Shown: in pieces, positions 21,725 to 32,467 of the stretch
Layout: every line of letters starts with the position of its first letter
How positions within the stretch are numbered: position 1 is the first letter of the stretch
NCBI GenBank assembly: GCA_003952965.2
Contig: CM025849.1
Location: 28,969,930-29,033,929, forward strand
Reading direction: 5' to 3'
Source of the DNA: Morella rubra
Taxonomy: Eukaryota > Streptophyta > Magnoliopsida > Fagales > Myricaceae
DNA length: 64,000 nucleotides
Position numbers and translations under genes: made by a program
Notes under the pieces: model-generated
Databases searched by the model: none
What the model was told of the DNA's origin: nothing
Seen by the model: the letters and a program-made list of their open reading frames with translations, nothing else

Positions 21725-22744
21725 CTACCTGAAGAAAACCAAGTACAAAAATACAACGAAAATTGTAAGACTGCAGAGCATGTCGACCGCCCTGTCTCTC
21801 ATCTTCTTTGTCTCTCGCCACACTTTTCTCATCTCCAAATACCCTTCAAACCTCTCTTTAGCTTCCCCTCTTCTCTCCTTTCTCTTCCCACTCTCCATTG
21901 CCGCTCTCAGTACTACCAAACTGTCCCTCCCATTCAGATGCTTCCCTTCCATGTCCTCCATCAGCAAGCTCACCTCCATAACGTGCATCTCAGTTCCCAC
22001 CTTCCCCCCGCACTTGACCACCACTCCGCACTGCACGAACTCTGACGTCGACGTATTCCCAGCCATGATCATCGCGTATCGTAGCTGTATATCTCCGGTC
22101 AACCAGTGGCGCTCCACAGAAACGGGTCGTCGGCTGGACACATTCACCGCCCTCTTTCGTGTCTGGTCGATCACGATCCAGCTTAGGGTCAAATTCTCCT
22201 CCAGGTGCTTGAGCCACGCTTGGTCGTCTCCGACGTTTCGTATCGATGTTTGAATCGTCTCTTTCTGGCCAAGCAAGTCGATATGGAAAGGCGCGCAGAG
22301 GAACCACCCAGTCTTGTTCCGGGTCTGGGTCTCGAGCACTCTAGAGAATATCAGCTCGTCCACGTAGTGAACATCAACGGCAGAGAGTAGCACCGGAGGG
22401 AGACATGAACGGTCGGGATTCTTCGGCCGCGAGAGGTGATCGAGTGCCGGAAATGAATCTGAGAAAAACGAACGGTATCCGGCTGGGAAAGAGGAGATGA
22501 GGTGGCGGAGACGCGGGTGGTCGGTCGAGGGCCACGTGGAGGCACAGATGTTTCGCCAGAGCTTTTCTTCGGTGGAAAGCGCGTGCAGTTGGGACGATGC
22601 ACAGGCAGCGGAGGCAAGAGTGGGGCCGTCGAGTAGGTTGAGGATGTGGTTCTGTATGATATCGGAATGGACAGCTGAGAAGTCCGTGCCACCGTCTTGA
22701 TAATCAACGGTAGCGAAAGGTGTGTTGGCCGTACAAGAAGCCAT
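21725..22744 (-). CDS. F-box protein, At2g27310/CFB-like, type I copy C, intact
   Basis: A single-exon 339-aa protein. F-box at about residues 25-70 (SAVHSDIIQNHILNLLDGPT, EEKLWRNICASTWP), which should bind SKP1 in an SCF E3 ubiquitin ligase. The middle, with LLSAVDVHYVDELIFSRV, LTLSWIVIDQTRKRAVNVSS and RHWLTGDIQL, is the conserved body of the At2g27310/At2g36090/CFB family and presumably recognises the substrate. A basic stretch (about 285-320) is followed by a hydrophobic tail, MLCSLTIFVVFLYLVFFR, at residues 322-339. This could anchor the protein in a membrane with the bulk in the cytosol, as predicted for CFB. The start is fixed by identity among copies and a TATA box 86 bp upstream. Only four residues differ from copy D. 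The substrate is unknown. Confidence 0.93.
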   Translation of the reverse strand: MASCTANTPFATVDYQDGGTDFSAVHSDIIQNHILNLLDGPTLASAACASSQLHALSTEEKLWRNICASTWPSTDHPRLRHLISSFPAGYRSFFSDSFPALDHLSRPKNPDRSCLPPVLLSAVDVHYVDELIFSRVLETQTRNKTGWFLCAPFHIDLLGQKETIQTSIRNVGDDQAWLKHLEENLTLSWIVIDQTRKRAVNVSSRRPVSVERHWLTGDIQLRYAMIMAGNTSTSEFVQCGVVVKCGGKVGTEMHVMEVSLLMEDMEGKHLNGRDSLVVLRAAMESGKRKERRGEAKERFEGYLEMRKVWRETKKMRDRAVDMLCSLTIFVVFLYLVFFR

Positions 22745-22829
22745 AGTTTCAAGAGCTTAATTCTTTAGCTTCTTTTCTTTGGAGCTATTGAGTCGGGACA
22801 CACAGCATGGCGTAAACGAAGGATCTTAT

Positions 22830-22837
22830 TATTTATA
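22830..22837 (-). promoter_or_regulatory. TATA box of F-box copy C
   Basis: TATAAATA on the minus strand, 86 bp before the ATG, within the promoter block shared by copies A-D. Confidence 0.6.
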
Positions 22838-23346
22838 GCAAAGTAAAAACTATATAATTATCATAATAATAATTTTTTAAGGAAACAGATAATAATAATA
22901 ATAGTAATAGCGAATGGATGTGCATAAGTCAACTGCGGATGCTAATATCTTATTCAACTTTTTTCTGAGCAGTCCATTTCCACCATATAATTCACGTATA
23001 CGCTTGCTTTTGCCTTAAGTTTCCATAATGTTATTGTTGGAATTCAGCAATATTATTTTTGGTTTCTGTTGTTGGCCAAGATTATGAAATTCATCAATAT
23101 ATACAGGTATTGGTTGACTTTTAATATTCATTCAAATGTTTCCAATTGGATAAAGCATATTAATTTTTGGGACAAGGTGGAGTGCCGGATTATAGGAGAT
23201 GTTGATGTTCCAGCAGAGGATTGGTTGTCATACGTGTTTGGCTACTATATATGCAGGAAAAAATTAAAGGAAATTAAAATTGGGTAGTACATATTTAAAG
23301 GAAACGCTTTACATATACATCAACATTTATTTTCTTTCTTTTTTTT
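22838..23346. repeat. Intergenic module M, copy 3
   Basis: Non-coding; 23020-23290 is a copy of 9380-9620. A 72-codon open frame at 23069-23287 is repeated exactly in the next unit, but is broken in the older modules and has no recognisable domain, so I do not call it a gene. Confidence 0.6.
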
Positions 23347-24049
23347 TGTTAGAATATAAATTTTCTTAGTCTCACATTTGTTAATATTAATGTGAGTTCT
23401 TTGTAATTTAGATATATAAATAGGCCTTTTATGTATAAATTAAATACACTTTGAAAAGTAATTAAAGATGTAGCTCATTGAATTTTCTACTGTAAATGTA
23501 GATTATTCTAAACCGAACCACTATCTCTTCTCTTTCCTTTAGTTCAATCTTTTTTAGTCTAATCTTTTCAACATAGTATCAGAGTCACTTTGGTGGGCCT
23601 CAATTGTTGGATCATTCCGGCTATTCCTCAGTGGCTGTCCGGCGAAATCCCGAACATTTCCAGGCAGTTGTCTGGCATTCTTCCTACCAACATCTGGCCA
23701 CTCTCCGATGTTTTCCTTACCCTTCGTCGGCTCGTGTCGTTGATTCACTGTGAATATGTTGTGCACTCATCTGTTAGTCAATTTGAGGTTCTCGAAGCAC
23801 CTTGCCTGGAGCCGCAGTGGTATCTATTTTGTCCCGAACCTTGCGCAACAATCCTCTACTGCTCTCTTTGACTCTTGTGTTGCCACCTCAACACCAATCT
23901 GCTGTGTTGCAGCTTTATGTCTCTGGACGTCATCCTCATTTTCTTTACAAATTTAATTAAGTTGATATCGACGATACCATCTTGAGTTTAAAATATAAAT
24001 TGTCGTAGACTCACATTGGTTAAAAATAAGGGTTCTTTGTAATTTTGGT
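23347..24049 (+). mobile_element. TRIM-like element, 3' LTR truncated
   Basis: 5' LTR 23347-23573 (TGTTAGAATATAAATT to TTTTCAACA), a degenerate primer site TAGTATCAGAGTCA at 23574, about 415 bp of internal sequence, then only the first ~60 bp of the 3' LTR before the sequence jumps into module M. Confidence 0.7.
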
Positions 24050-24315
24050 TGAATTGGATAAAGCATATTAATTTCTGGGACAAGGTGGACTGCCGGATAA
24101 TAGTAGATGTTGATGTTCCAACAGAGGATTGGTTATCAAAAGTGATTTGCTACTATGCAGGTAAAAATTAAAGGAAACTAAAACTGGGAATTAATTTCTA
24201 TGCAAATAATTGTTGAGCATCTTGTGAAAGTTCCTCGCTGCAGCTTCGTAGAAATGAAAAATTAAGAGTAATTTTGTCCCCAAAAAGCTTTACATATATA
24301 GCAACATTTCATTTT

Positions 24316-24838
24316 TGTTATTAGAATATAAATTGTCTTAGTCTCACATTGGTTAAGAATGTGGGTTTTTTGTTATTTGGATCCTATAATTAGGCCAGTA
24401 TTATGTACAAATTAAATACATTTTGAGAAGTAAAGATGTAACTCATTGGACTCTCTATAGTGAATGTACGTCTTTCTAGATTAGACCACCTAAAGTCTTT
24501 TCCCTCTCCTTTCCTCTCTTTTTAGTTCAATCTTCTTAAATCTAATCCTTTCAGCATGGTATTAGAGCCACTTTGGTCTTGTGGCCCTCAGTTGTTGGAT
24601 CTTTCTGGCTATTCCTCGACGACTGTCCGTCTGAATCTTGACTACTTCTAGACAATTGTCTACTGATCTTTCGGCCGACATCTAGCCACTCTCCGGTGCT
24701 TTCCTAACCCTTCGCCGGCTCTTGAGTCGCTACCTCACTGTGAATACATTGTGCACTCGTCCGTTAGTCAATTTGAGGTTCTCAAATCACCACGTCTCGA
24801 GCTGCACTTGTATCAGTTTTGTCCTAAAAAGTAGTAGA
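24316..24838 (+). mobile_element. TRIM fragment (5' LTR plus internal part)
   Basis: LTR 24316-24556, primer site TGGTATTAGAGCCA at 24557-24570 with one mismatch, and about 265 bp of internal sequence. No 3' LTR. It is the counterpart of 11700-12088, here with its full LTR. Confidence 0.7.
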
Positions 24839-24889
24839 GAGTTAATGAAATATTGTGCATTTGTAAATCCGTTTGTAAAGCTTTTTATG

Positions 24890-25090
24890 CATGATGTCTG
24901 AATGGATCACTCTTACATATGATGTCCAAATTGAAGTGTTCAATTTGGAGGATATGAGACCTACAACATTCAATGCTACCCGTATTAATTGTCGGACAGT
25001 GTAGACCCTAAAACATTTACTGTATATTGTGTTTATCTCTCTTCGAATTAGATCATTCAATTTGAGCAATAAATTGGAAAAGATCTTGAT
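24890..25090. repeat. Dispersed repeat R, copy 3
   Basis: Diverged copy of 10690-10930, starting GCATGATGTCTGAATGGA. Confidence 0.55.
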
Positions 25091-25128
25091 CCATGTTTAA
25101 GTATTTAAATAAAAAGATATTTATAATT

Positions 25129-25993
25129 GGGGAAAAATACACTTGGCACCCCTTGTTCTCAGGAGAAAATACACTTTGCACCCCTTGGTCTTACAATTTC
25201 GTGACATTTTCGTCGATTTGCTTCATACGAGGCAATTGACTGTTAAATGGTCTTCTAATTTCGTGACATTTTCATCGATTCACACCATACGAGCCAATTA
25301 ACTATTAAATGCGATGGTAAATCTATCAGGTGCAAAACCTAATGGCCTAACCTCTCAACAACCAAGAGAAGGAAACATAACACAAAATCTATCTACAATT
25401 GGAATCGCTCCAAAGTTTTAAAAAAATGTAAAAAATGGAATCGCTCTAAATTGTAAATATCCAACCAATAAAATACAATTTAGGAAACAAACAATAAAAG
25501 AAATAATGTAGGATACAAACTAGGAAAGAAGAAATAACTAAATACGCTTCCTAAAAAATTTCTACCTATCAGCGAAACACCATGATTTAAGTAACCTTAT
25601 GCTTTCCATTAGCGAATCACGTGGGCGGCACGTGACAGATTTACCGTCACATTTAATGGCCAATTGTCCTGTGGGCTACAAATTGATGAAAAATTGAAAC
25701 TTTTGGGCTCAATATCACGAAATTGGAAGACGATGATACAAAGTGTCAGTACCCTTAAAATTAAGGGGTGCAAAGTGTATTTTTTTTAAAGGGAAAAATA
25801 GGCTAACAAATAAAAGTGAATCACGTAGACGACACGTGATAAAGTTACCATCACATTTAACGGTCAATTGGCTTATAGGGTGCAAATCAACAAACATTGA
25901 AACTTTATGGGCTCAATGTCACGAAATTGGAAGACGGGATGCAAAGTGTGATCAGTACCCCAATAGTTGGAGAGTGCAAAGTGTATTTCCCCC
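25129..25993. mobile_element. Foldback element family F1, complete copy
   Basis: 865 bp with inverted arms, GGGGAAAAATACACTTGGC on the left and GTGTATTTCCCCC on the right, and an exact 8-bp flanking duplication TTATAATT (25121-25128, 25994-26001). The arms are long and themselves contain repeated pieces (ATTTCGTGACATT several times). A 290-bp core from about 25330 is unrelated to the arms. No coding capacity. Confidence 0.75.
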
Positions 25994-26134
25994 TTATAAT
26001 TAATCAGACGGTTGCCCATTGTCTAAGATTTTCCATTGTTGTCTCTAGTGGGAGTTCGGGTCATGTCTCAATCTTGGTGTGGCTTATCATTTGTCCTTGT
26101 ATTGCTAAAAATGTATTATTCTTTAATGTAAAGG

Positions 26135-26535
26135 GAAAATATATTTTTCACCCATAAATTACTATGAGTTTTGTACTTTCCACCATAAACTAACTTGTTT
26201 GAGACATTGGACCCATAAAATATACCGATCCCTAACATATTTCACCCTTTATCTATTTTTTTTTTGTCAAATTGGACGGAAATTAGCTTTTTTTTTTTAA
26301 AAAAAAAAAATGAAATGACAATTATGCGCTTAAATGTATCTTGTTATTTAACTTTTTTAATTAAATAATCGACATTTCGTAGTAAACAAAAGTCATTTTA
26401 TGTCCAATTGGCAAAAAAAAAATAAACAGAGGATGCAATGTGTTAGGGATGGATAGCTTGTGATGGTAGTTTAGAGTATAAAGTATAAAATATGTGAAGT
26501 TTGTGAGTGAAAAAATGTATTTTTTTTTCCTTACT
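26135..26535. mobile_element. Foldback MITE family F2, copy 2
   Basis: Counterpart of 12819-13222, with arms GGGAAAATATATTTTTCACC and GTGAAAAAATGTATTTTTTT. Confidence 0.65.
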
Positions 26536-26568
26536 TTAATAAACCTTATAACAACCTTACAATATGTG

Positions 26569-26650
26569 ACCCGCCCGGCTATTAGACTCCGAATCCTCGA
26601 CCCAGCCGCGTCACTAGAAAAACCGCCGCGATAGGCCTATGCCGACGGGC
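26569..26650. other. GC-rich filler at the tandem-duplication junction
   Basis: 82 bp beginning GACCCGCCCGGCTATTAG and ending GCCGACGGG. It joins the right end of unit C (ACAATATGT at 26568) to a second copy of the spacer that starts unit C (CCTATCGAAAAGG at 26651, matching about 16154). Its base composition differs sharply from both sides and it occurs nowhere else in the window. Confidence 0.7.
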
Positions 26651-27104
26651 CTATCGAAAAGGTCAAAGGAAAAAAAAAAAATAAAGGGATCATATTGTAA
26701 ACACGTGGGCGTATAAATTAATTACATGTCCAAATCGTCTACAAGTGCATGCAAAGCTTAAGATCTAAGCGAAGTACATAGATTATTCCTTCCAGATCAA
26801 TTGTCAAGGCGAATACCCATGGAAGAGAAAGAGGCCGGCAACAACCCCTGCAGCTAGCCTGATCTACAAGCAATAATATAATAATGGGAAGTTGGGCGAA
26901 ACATTGACCAACATCTGGTTAAGGCCGACTTGTTCAAATTGTAGAAGCCTATCACAGTACAGTAATGCGCAGGATATGCAGAAAATCTATATTAATATAA
27001 TAATCGATTTACCTATATGCAGATATCAGTTCGAAAATGACACCGATCTTATGCGCCAAGTGCACGTTTCCGAACTTAAGACTCTAATCTCAGAGGGAGG
27101 AGTT
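26651..27104. repeat. Spacer block copy 3, with internal deletions
   Basis: Closely matches 16154-16712 but skips several segments, for example after GGGAAGTTG, after CAGGATATG and around the GATCTTATG run. Non-coding. Confidence 0.75.
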
Positions 27105-27534
27105 AAGGCCCTTGTTCCAATTGTAGCAATAGCTGAATATCTAAGCACCAATAGATATAATAATGGGAGGATTAAGATCTTTAATTGTCTTTGCAGTAAG
27201 AATCACTCATCTTGAATGAATCGAATTTTGAAAATGGGGGTAAGAATCCAACCTACGTATTTTAAGAAAATCACTCTACAATAGGACGCGCACTATAACA
27301 TAAGCCACTATTTATTAAACTTTGTCGAAATCTTATTGGACCCATGAATCTGTGACATCTTTCGGTTGAATGCATCCCGGGCTCCCATCAGTAGATTTGC
27401 ATCCTTTTCTACTGGCACTCCAACCTCGTCCTTGTGCAAGTGTCCTGCAAAGCTTGTATGTAGATCTCCCCTTGCTCTTGCATCTCCATAGCATACACGA
27501 AATCAGTCAATCATCACTAATCTAAGACAAATAT
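27105..27534. other. Condensed shadow copy of the retrotransposon 3' region
   Basis: Short blocks from about 17300-17904 appear in the same order but with many gaps, among them TAAGAAAATCACTCTACAAT, ATAACATAAGCCACTATTTA, GGCTCCCATCAGTAGA and CTACTGGCACTCCAACCTCG. It is either a heavily deleted duplicate or an assembly artefact. The first ~150 bp (27105-27240) match nothing else here. Confidence 0.6.
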
Positions 27535-27786
27535 GAGTCACAAAATTTAGCCTAATAAATAACAACAGAAAAGTTAGAGTTTAAAAAATTGTTGTAACCA
27601 ACTCTTATGGTTCACGACGGAAATACATTGTTTTGAACCTCTGATGGAGCTCGAGGGATCGGCTTCCATCAAAATTTAATGGGTATTGGTGGAAGGCTTA
27701 AATGTTATTTGGCTGGAAAAATGATACCTTCTAGTAAATAAAGGGTGCTCAAATTATTACAATCCTATTCATGATATTATTTAGGA
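27535..27786. other. Unique non-coding segment
   Basis: Found only here. No gene, repeat or element end recognised. Confidence 0.5.
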
Positions 27787-27851
27787 AATACAAGCAAAAA
27801 ACATCAACGGGGGATAAGCTGAACGGTGATCTCCTTTCCCCTCACACGAAA

Positions 27852-27974
27852 CACTTAGTGCAGGTGGGCATTCTAGAATCACTAAGATTTTGTGGTCAAG
27901 TTGGAATCTTGAACCCATCATTATCATCTTTCACGTCCCTGAATTCTCTTGGAGAAAGAATTTTGAGCCCTAAA
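27852..27974 (-). pseudogene. Captured SMR fragment, 3' part, second copy
   Basis: Identical in content to 17129-17251: GLKILSPREF, NDGFKIPT and a shifted DHKILVILECPPAL. Confidence 0.8.
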
Positions 27975-30900
27975 TGTTGGGAAAACGGTACGAAAAAAAA
28001 AAAAAGAACACAAGAATTGTGGTTCGGCCTCCAATTCGGCCTACGTTCATCCCATAACAATTTTATTAAGAACACTTAAGAAAATCACTCTACAATAGCC
28101 ACACCACGCTCTTTCTCTTTTTCTCTCTCCCAATGCTCACGCGCATTTCTCCTATAACATAAGCCACTATTTATACACAGAGAAAAACCCTAAACTTGAA
28201 GTGGGGAGCAAGTAAACTTCTACTCAAAGTCTACTTCTATTCAAGTCTATCTTATGGCGTGGACCCCAACAAATCTCCCCTCATACCCATAAAGGAAGAA
28301 TCTGTTCTTGACATCTTTCGGTTGAGTGCATCCCGGGCTCCCATCAGTAGAAACTTTCTATAACTTTGGTGTCTGTTGCTCCCCCTTTCTCACCACCCCT
28401 TGCATCCTTCTTCTACTGGCACTCCAACCTCGTCCTTGTCACCAGACGACCAACCACACTCCCATCTGAGTGTCCTGCACCCCCGCCTAGGGTGCCGCAT
28501 CCCCTGCTTGTACCACCGGACCCATGTAGAACAATATCTCCCCTTGCTCTTGCATCTCCACCGGCTGGTACCAAGCACCTTGCGTGCTACACGAAGTCGG
28601 AGTCAATCATCACTAAGGCTTCTGAAAATTTCCCTTTTTCGTGCTTTGTACTTTGGACAATTTCGCTTGATATGCCATTCTTGGTCACAATAGAAGTAGG
28701 TAATCTTGCGACCCTTTCCTCTGGATTTATCCCAACCTTTGTATTCCTGCTGCTTTCTTTGCCTCTTTCTGTGATGAGAGCTTGTGATCCACTGTGGTCA
28801 TAAGTCTCCATCTCCTTCCTTCATGCCTCTTCACTGAATAGAGCATCCTTGACCAACTCCATGGTCAATTTTCCATTCGGTGCTGAATTTTCGAGAGAAA
28901 CAACAAGAGTCTCCCAACTATCCGACAAGGAACTCAGAAGCAGTAAAGCTTGAACCTCATTGTTGAAAGTCATTTCGACGCTGTTCAATTGATTGATCAG
29001 GTTTTGGAACTCATTTGTATGTTCCGCCACTGACTTCTCGTTTCGCAGCTTCATATTCACGAGCCTCCTCATTAGTAATGCTTTATTTCACGAAGTCTTT
29101 GACTGGTACATTGTCTCCAACTTCTCCCGTAGTTCAAAAGCGCTCGTCTCTTTGGCTATATGATAGAATACCTCTGGCCCGATCCATTGACGAATCAACC
29201 CTATAGCCTTCCGGTTGATCTTCTTCCACTTTACCTCGTCAATCCCCTCCAGTTTCTTGCCCTCATTCTTCAATGGATCGTACATATCCTTTGCATAAAG
29301 GATATCCTCCATCCGTGGCTTCCAGCTCATGTAATTCGTAGCAGACAACATCATCATACGGTAACCATACTCTTCGCCATCTCAATTCACACTGATTGAG
29401 GCCGAATTTTGAAATTCTAACTGCACCAATGGATTCGGGATGGCCCAAAACCTTAGAAGCGGTTTGACCTGCTCAAAAACTAGCCTAAAACCCTGAACCG
29501 ATAGAAAAACCACCTGGAACAAAACCGAAATCTTCCAGAATATTCTGATTCCCCAGAATATTCTCTGCTGATGTGGCAATGCCTGCATGACACCTCGGGA
29601 CCCACCGCCGACGTGGATGATGACGTGGCAGGACACGACACGTGGGCAGCTGACTGTGCGTGTGCGGCGCATGAGGAAGGTGAGTGTTAGGAACCCCAGT
29701 TAAGGACTCCAAAACAAGCACCAATTTTTTCCTTACCCGATCTACTCTAATACCACAACGATCCTCCTCACTAATGTTAAGTAACACACGAGCGTAATAG
29801 ATAGGATCTAACACACAAGAATGACAAATACCTAACTGTTTATGATAAAAAAAGGTAGTCTAAGGATTATTAGTCCTTCGAACCACAAGAAACAAGACAA
29901 TCTCGATCAAGGGTTAATTAGCCCAAAAACGGGTACCCAAACTAGGTTATTAGCCTAGAATGAATCCCAAGTAATAAGGTTATTAGCCTGACACCGACTT
30001 AGCATATACGTGCCTATGCTAGGCCAAAACTCTCCCCGAAAGCACTCAGACTCTCCAAGACTCGAATATTCTCGATATTCTGAATATCCCACACTAATGC
30101 ACCTAAGGGTGTTTATATAGACATCCTTAGGTGCTTACAAACCCTAATGGAATCAAATCAAAACTAAATCAAATCACCGATCTTTAGAAATTAATCCCAT
30201 CGATCAAGTATATTTGATATAACATGCCTAATAAACTGAACTAAAAAAGGAAAGATAATATTATCGGAGAACATCCGAATCTAGAAGATGTGATTCATCG
30301 TATCGCTTCAAGGAAGGAAACCAATCGCCGAAGATATTTCCATAAAAAACGTGGTCACACTGCCGCTACGCTCCGAACTGGTCTTGAGTTGGTCCTGATC
30401 TATCTGCGACTGGCTGGTTGGCATGCCGGAATAAGTATCGCTGGGCTCTTGGTCTATCAGCACGTCTGGGATGTCCTGATAGATCGGCATGCTTTGGCTT
30501 TCCTGGTCGGTCAGTCTTCCTGGCCGCCCTGCATGCTTGGTCAGGCTTTTTCCTGGTCGGTCGATCTTCTTTAGTCTATGGCTCTTGGCTAACGGCCTGC
30601 CTGATCTATATTCCCTGGTCGGTCAACCTTGATCGAACAATAGTTGCCCTGGTCGGTCGGCCCCGATTGAACAGCAGGCTATGGCTGCCTTGGTCTAACG
30701 GCCTGCCTTGATCGGTCGACAATATTTCTATTTTGGCTGTGCGAGCTCAGAGCGTGTCAGGAGCACATTGGTCGGTCATTGGTGCCACCTCTTGGCCATC
30801 ATTTTCTCACTCGTGGTAATCCAGGTCGTGGTCTTCACTGGGGATCCTGTCATTGAGGCCCACCCGCCTTACCTCTCTTCGGCGTGTGTGGCGCGTGGAC

Positions 30901-31442
30901 GGCGTGCTACGATTTTCGGAGGTGTGTTCAGGATCCTCTTGCGGCGCTGTTTCGACCTCCGGCTTCGTCTCGACCTGCTCTACAGGCTAGTGCCCTCCAA
31001 TCTTCGATCAGACCACTTTGAATTTTCAAACCTTTTCTACTTCCCCCTGAAAAATTAGTCCGACCCCTCGAACTTGGCTTTGATACCACTTGTTAGGGAA
31101 ACAACACGAAAATCAAAGAAAAGAACGCTAAGAATTTATGTGGTTCAACCCCCAATCCGGCCTACGTCCATCCTAGAGCAATTTTATTAAGAACGCTTAA
31201 GAAAATCACTCTACAATAGCCACACCATGCTCTTTCTCTTTTTCTCTCTTTTCCCAATGCTCATGCACATTTCCTCCTATAACATAAGTCACTATTTATA
31301 GGAAAAAATACACAGAGAAAAACCCTAAACTTAAAGTGGGGAGCAAGTAAACTTTTATATAAAGTTTATTTTTATTCAAAGTCTACCTTTATTCAAAGTC
31401 TACTTTTATTCTAAGTCTATCTTATAGGTGTGGACCCCAACA
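27975..31442 (-). mobile_element. TR-GAG-like retrotransposon, copy 2
   Basis: Same order as copy 1: 3' LTR 27975-28271, broken gag, leader, primer site, 5' LTR 31091-31442. The 5' LTR now starts TGTTAGGG. Flanking CC at 31443-31444 preserves the target duplication (TTTGG/TTTAG) better than copy 1, which has lost three bases. The leader minisatellite is rearranged. Confidence 0.85.
28587..29380 (-). pseudogene. Copia-type gag (UBN2 family), broken, copy 2
   Basis: Starts MAKSMVTV at 29380. It keeps the Trp of YMSWK and the 2 nt that copy 1 lost, but shares the early frame error and the TGA after YQSKTS. It has its own stop after LFSEEA and a 1-nt deletion near 28739. The shared breaks predate the segmental duplication. 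Confidence 0.8.
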
Positions 31443-31443
31443 C

Positions 31444-31635
31444 CAAAGACGATCCTGAAGTGTTACATTTGTCTTCTTTTTCTTCGTCTTGTTCTTGTTC
31501 TTGTCCTTCATGATCTTCTTCTTCTTCTTCTTTCTTTAGTCCTTGTATTACTTGAAGCGAATGTGTTTCTAGAGGTGCTGTAAGGCTTTCATCGCGAAAT
31601 TTCAAGGCGGGTCTTACTCGGAAATTGAATTCCAT
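31444..31635 (-). pseudogene. Captured SMR fragment, 5' part, second copy
   Basis: Open from ATG 31635 through MEFNFRVRPALKFRDE, the Glu-rich run and CNTSGSSL into the LTR. The frame is intact here, unlike in copy 1. Confidence 0.75.
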
Positions 31636-32252
31636 AGCAATACAAGATGAGGGGAATTGGAATAAAGGACCACAACAAACAGACGAGAAGATGAAGAATA
31701 AGAAATCTAAAGCTAGAGGGGACTCATGACAAGCCTAGGTAAGAAAACGAGAAAGATGGCTGATATAGAAATGAAATGCCTGAGAGGATAATCTGAATGA
31801 CGTTCAGCTTATCGCCTGTTGATGTGTTTTGCCTTTTTTTTTTAAAAAAAAAATCTGACATATTTAGTGACTTGTCATGAATGGGTGACATGACAGATGA
31901 CCAGGTTATTGACCTGGCATTCGAGGACTCAGAGGACACATGGCATAATTTTATTGGTGCTGATGTGTTTCTTTTTGTCTCGTCATCACTCATTGTTAGA
32001 TATTCAAACGGCACGTGGAGGGAGAGGTAGATTGTCAATTTAAGTTTTACCTCAGGTATAAAAATAATTTTGTTTACCACAGAGACGTATATGTAATTCG
32101 CGTATAGCACAGGGAACGGTGTACATTTAAGTAGAAAAGTTATGGCATGACATCTTTGTAGTGCCAGGTAGGTAGCTAATGAAGGTAGACAACTAAAGAC
32201 ACGAAGGAGAGAGAAAAAAAATTGCGAAGAATTTCATTAGTAAACAATGGAA

Positions 32253-32359
32253 CATTCCCTCTGTTGTATTCCCATTGAATGGCTTGCGAGTGACAATCCA
32301 AGGGTTCCACCTTGATTGTTTTCTCTTTTTGGAATACAAGGGTGCTTAGAAGAAAAAAA
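32253..32359 (+). mobile_element. Short poly(A)-ended insertion, copy 2
   Basis: Counterpart of 21509-21615 with the same AAACAATGGAA flanks; copied with the unit. Confidence 0.65.
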
Positions 32360-32467
32360 AAACAATGGAAAGTTGCCATTTCTCTGTGTCTTGTCTCCTT
32401 TCCTCCTTTCCTTTTGTTTGTTCTGACTGCTAGCAACTGGAATAACTGTAAAAACGAGCGGTTTTCT

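Larger units (their letters stand above)
27787..32133. mobile_element. Pack-MULE, second copy, left inverted repeat lost
   Basis: Duplicate of the element at 16765-21389. It starts only ~25 bp inside the inner end of the left inverted repeat (CAAGCAAAAAACATCAACGG) but has the complete right inverted repeat (about 31784-32133) and the flanking GAAAAGTTA. The truncation shows that it was copied by segmental duplication and did not transpose independently. Confidence 0.85.

Noticed and set aside
23069..23287. 72-codon frame in module M, identical in two units
   Set aside because: Identity follows from the recent duplication. Older copies of the module are not open and no family is recognised.
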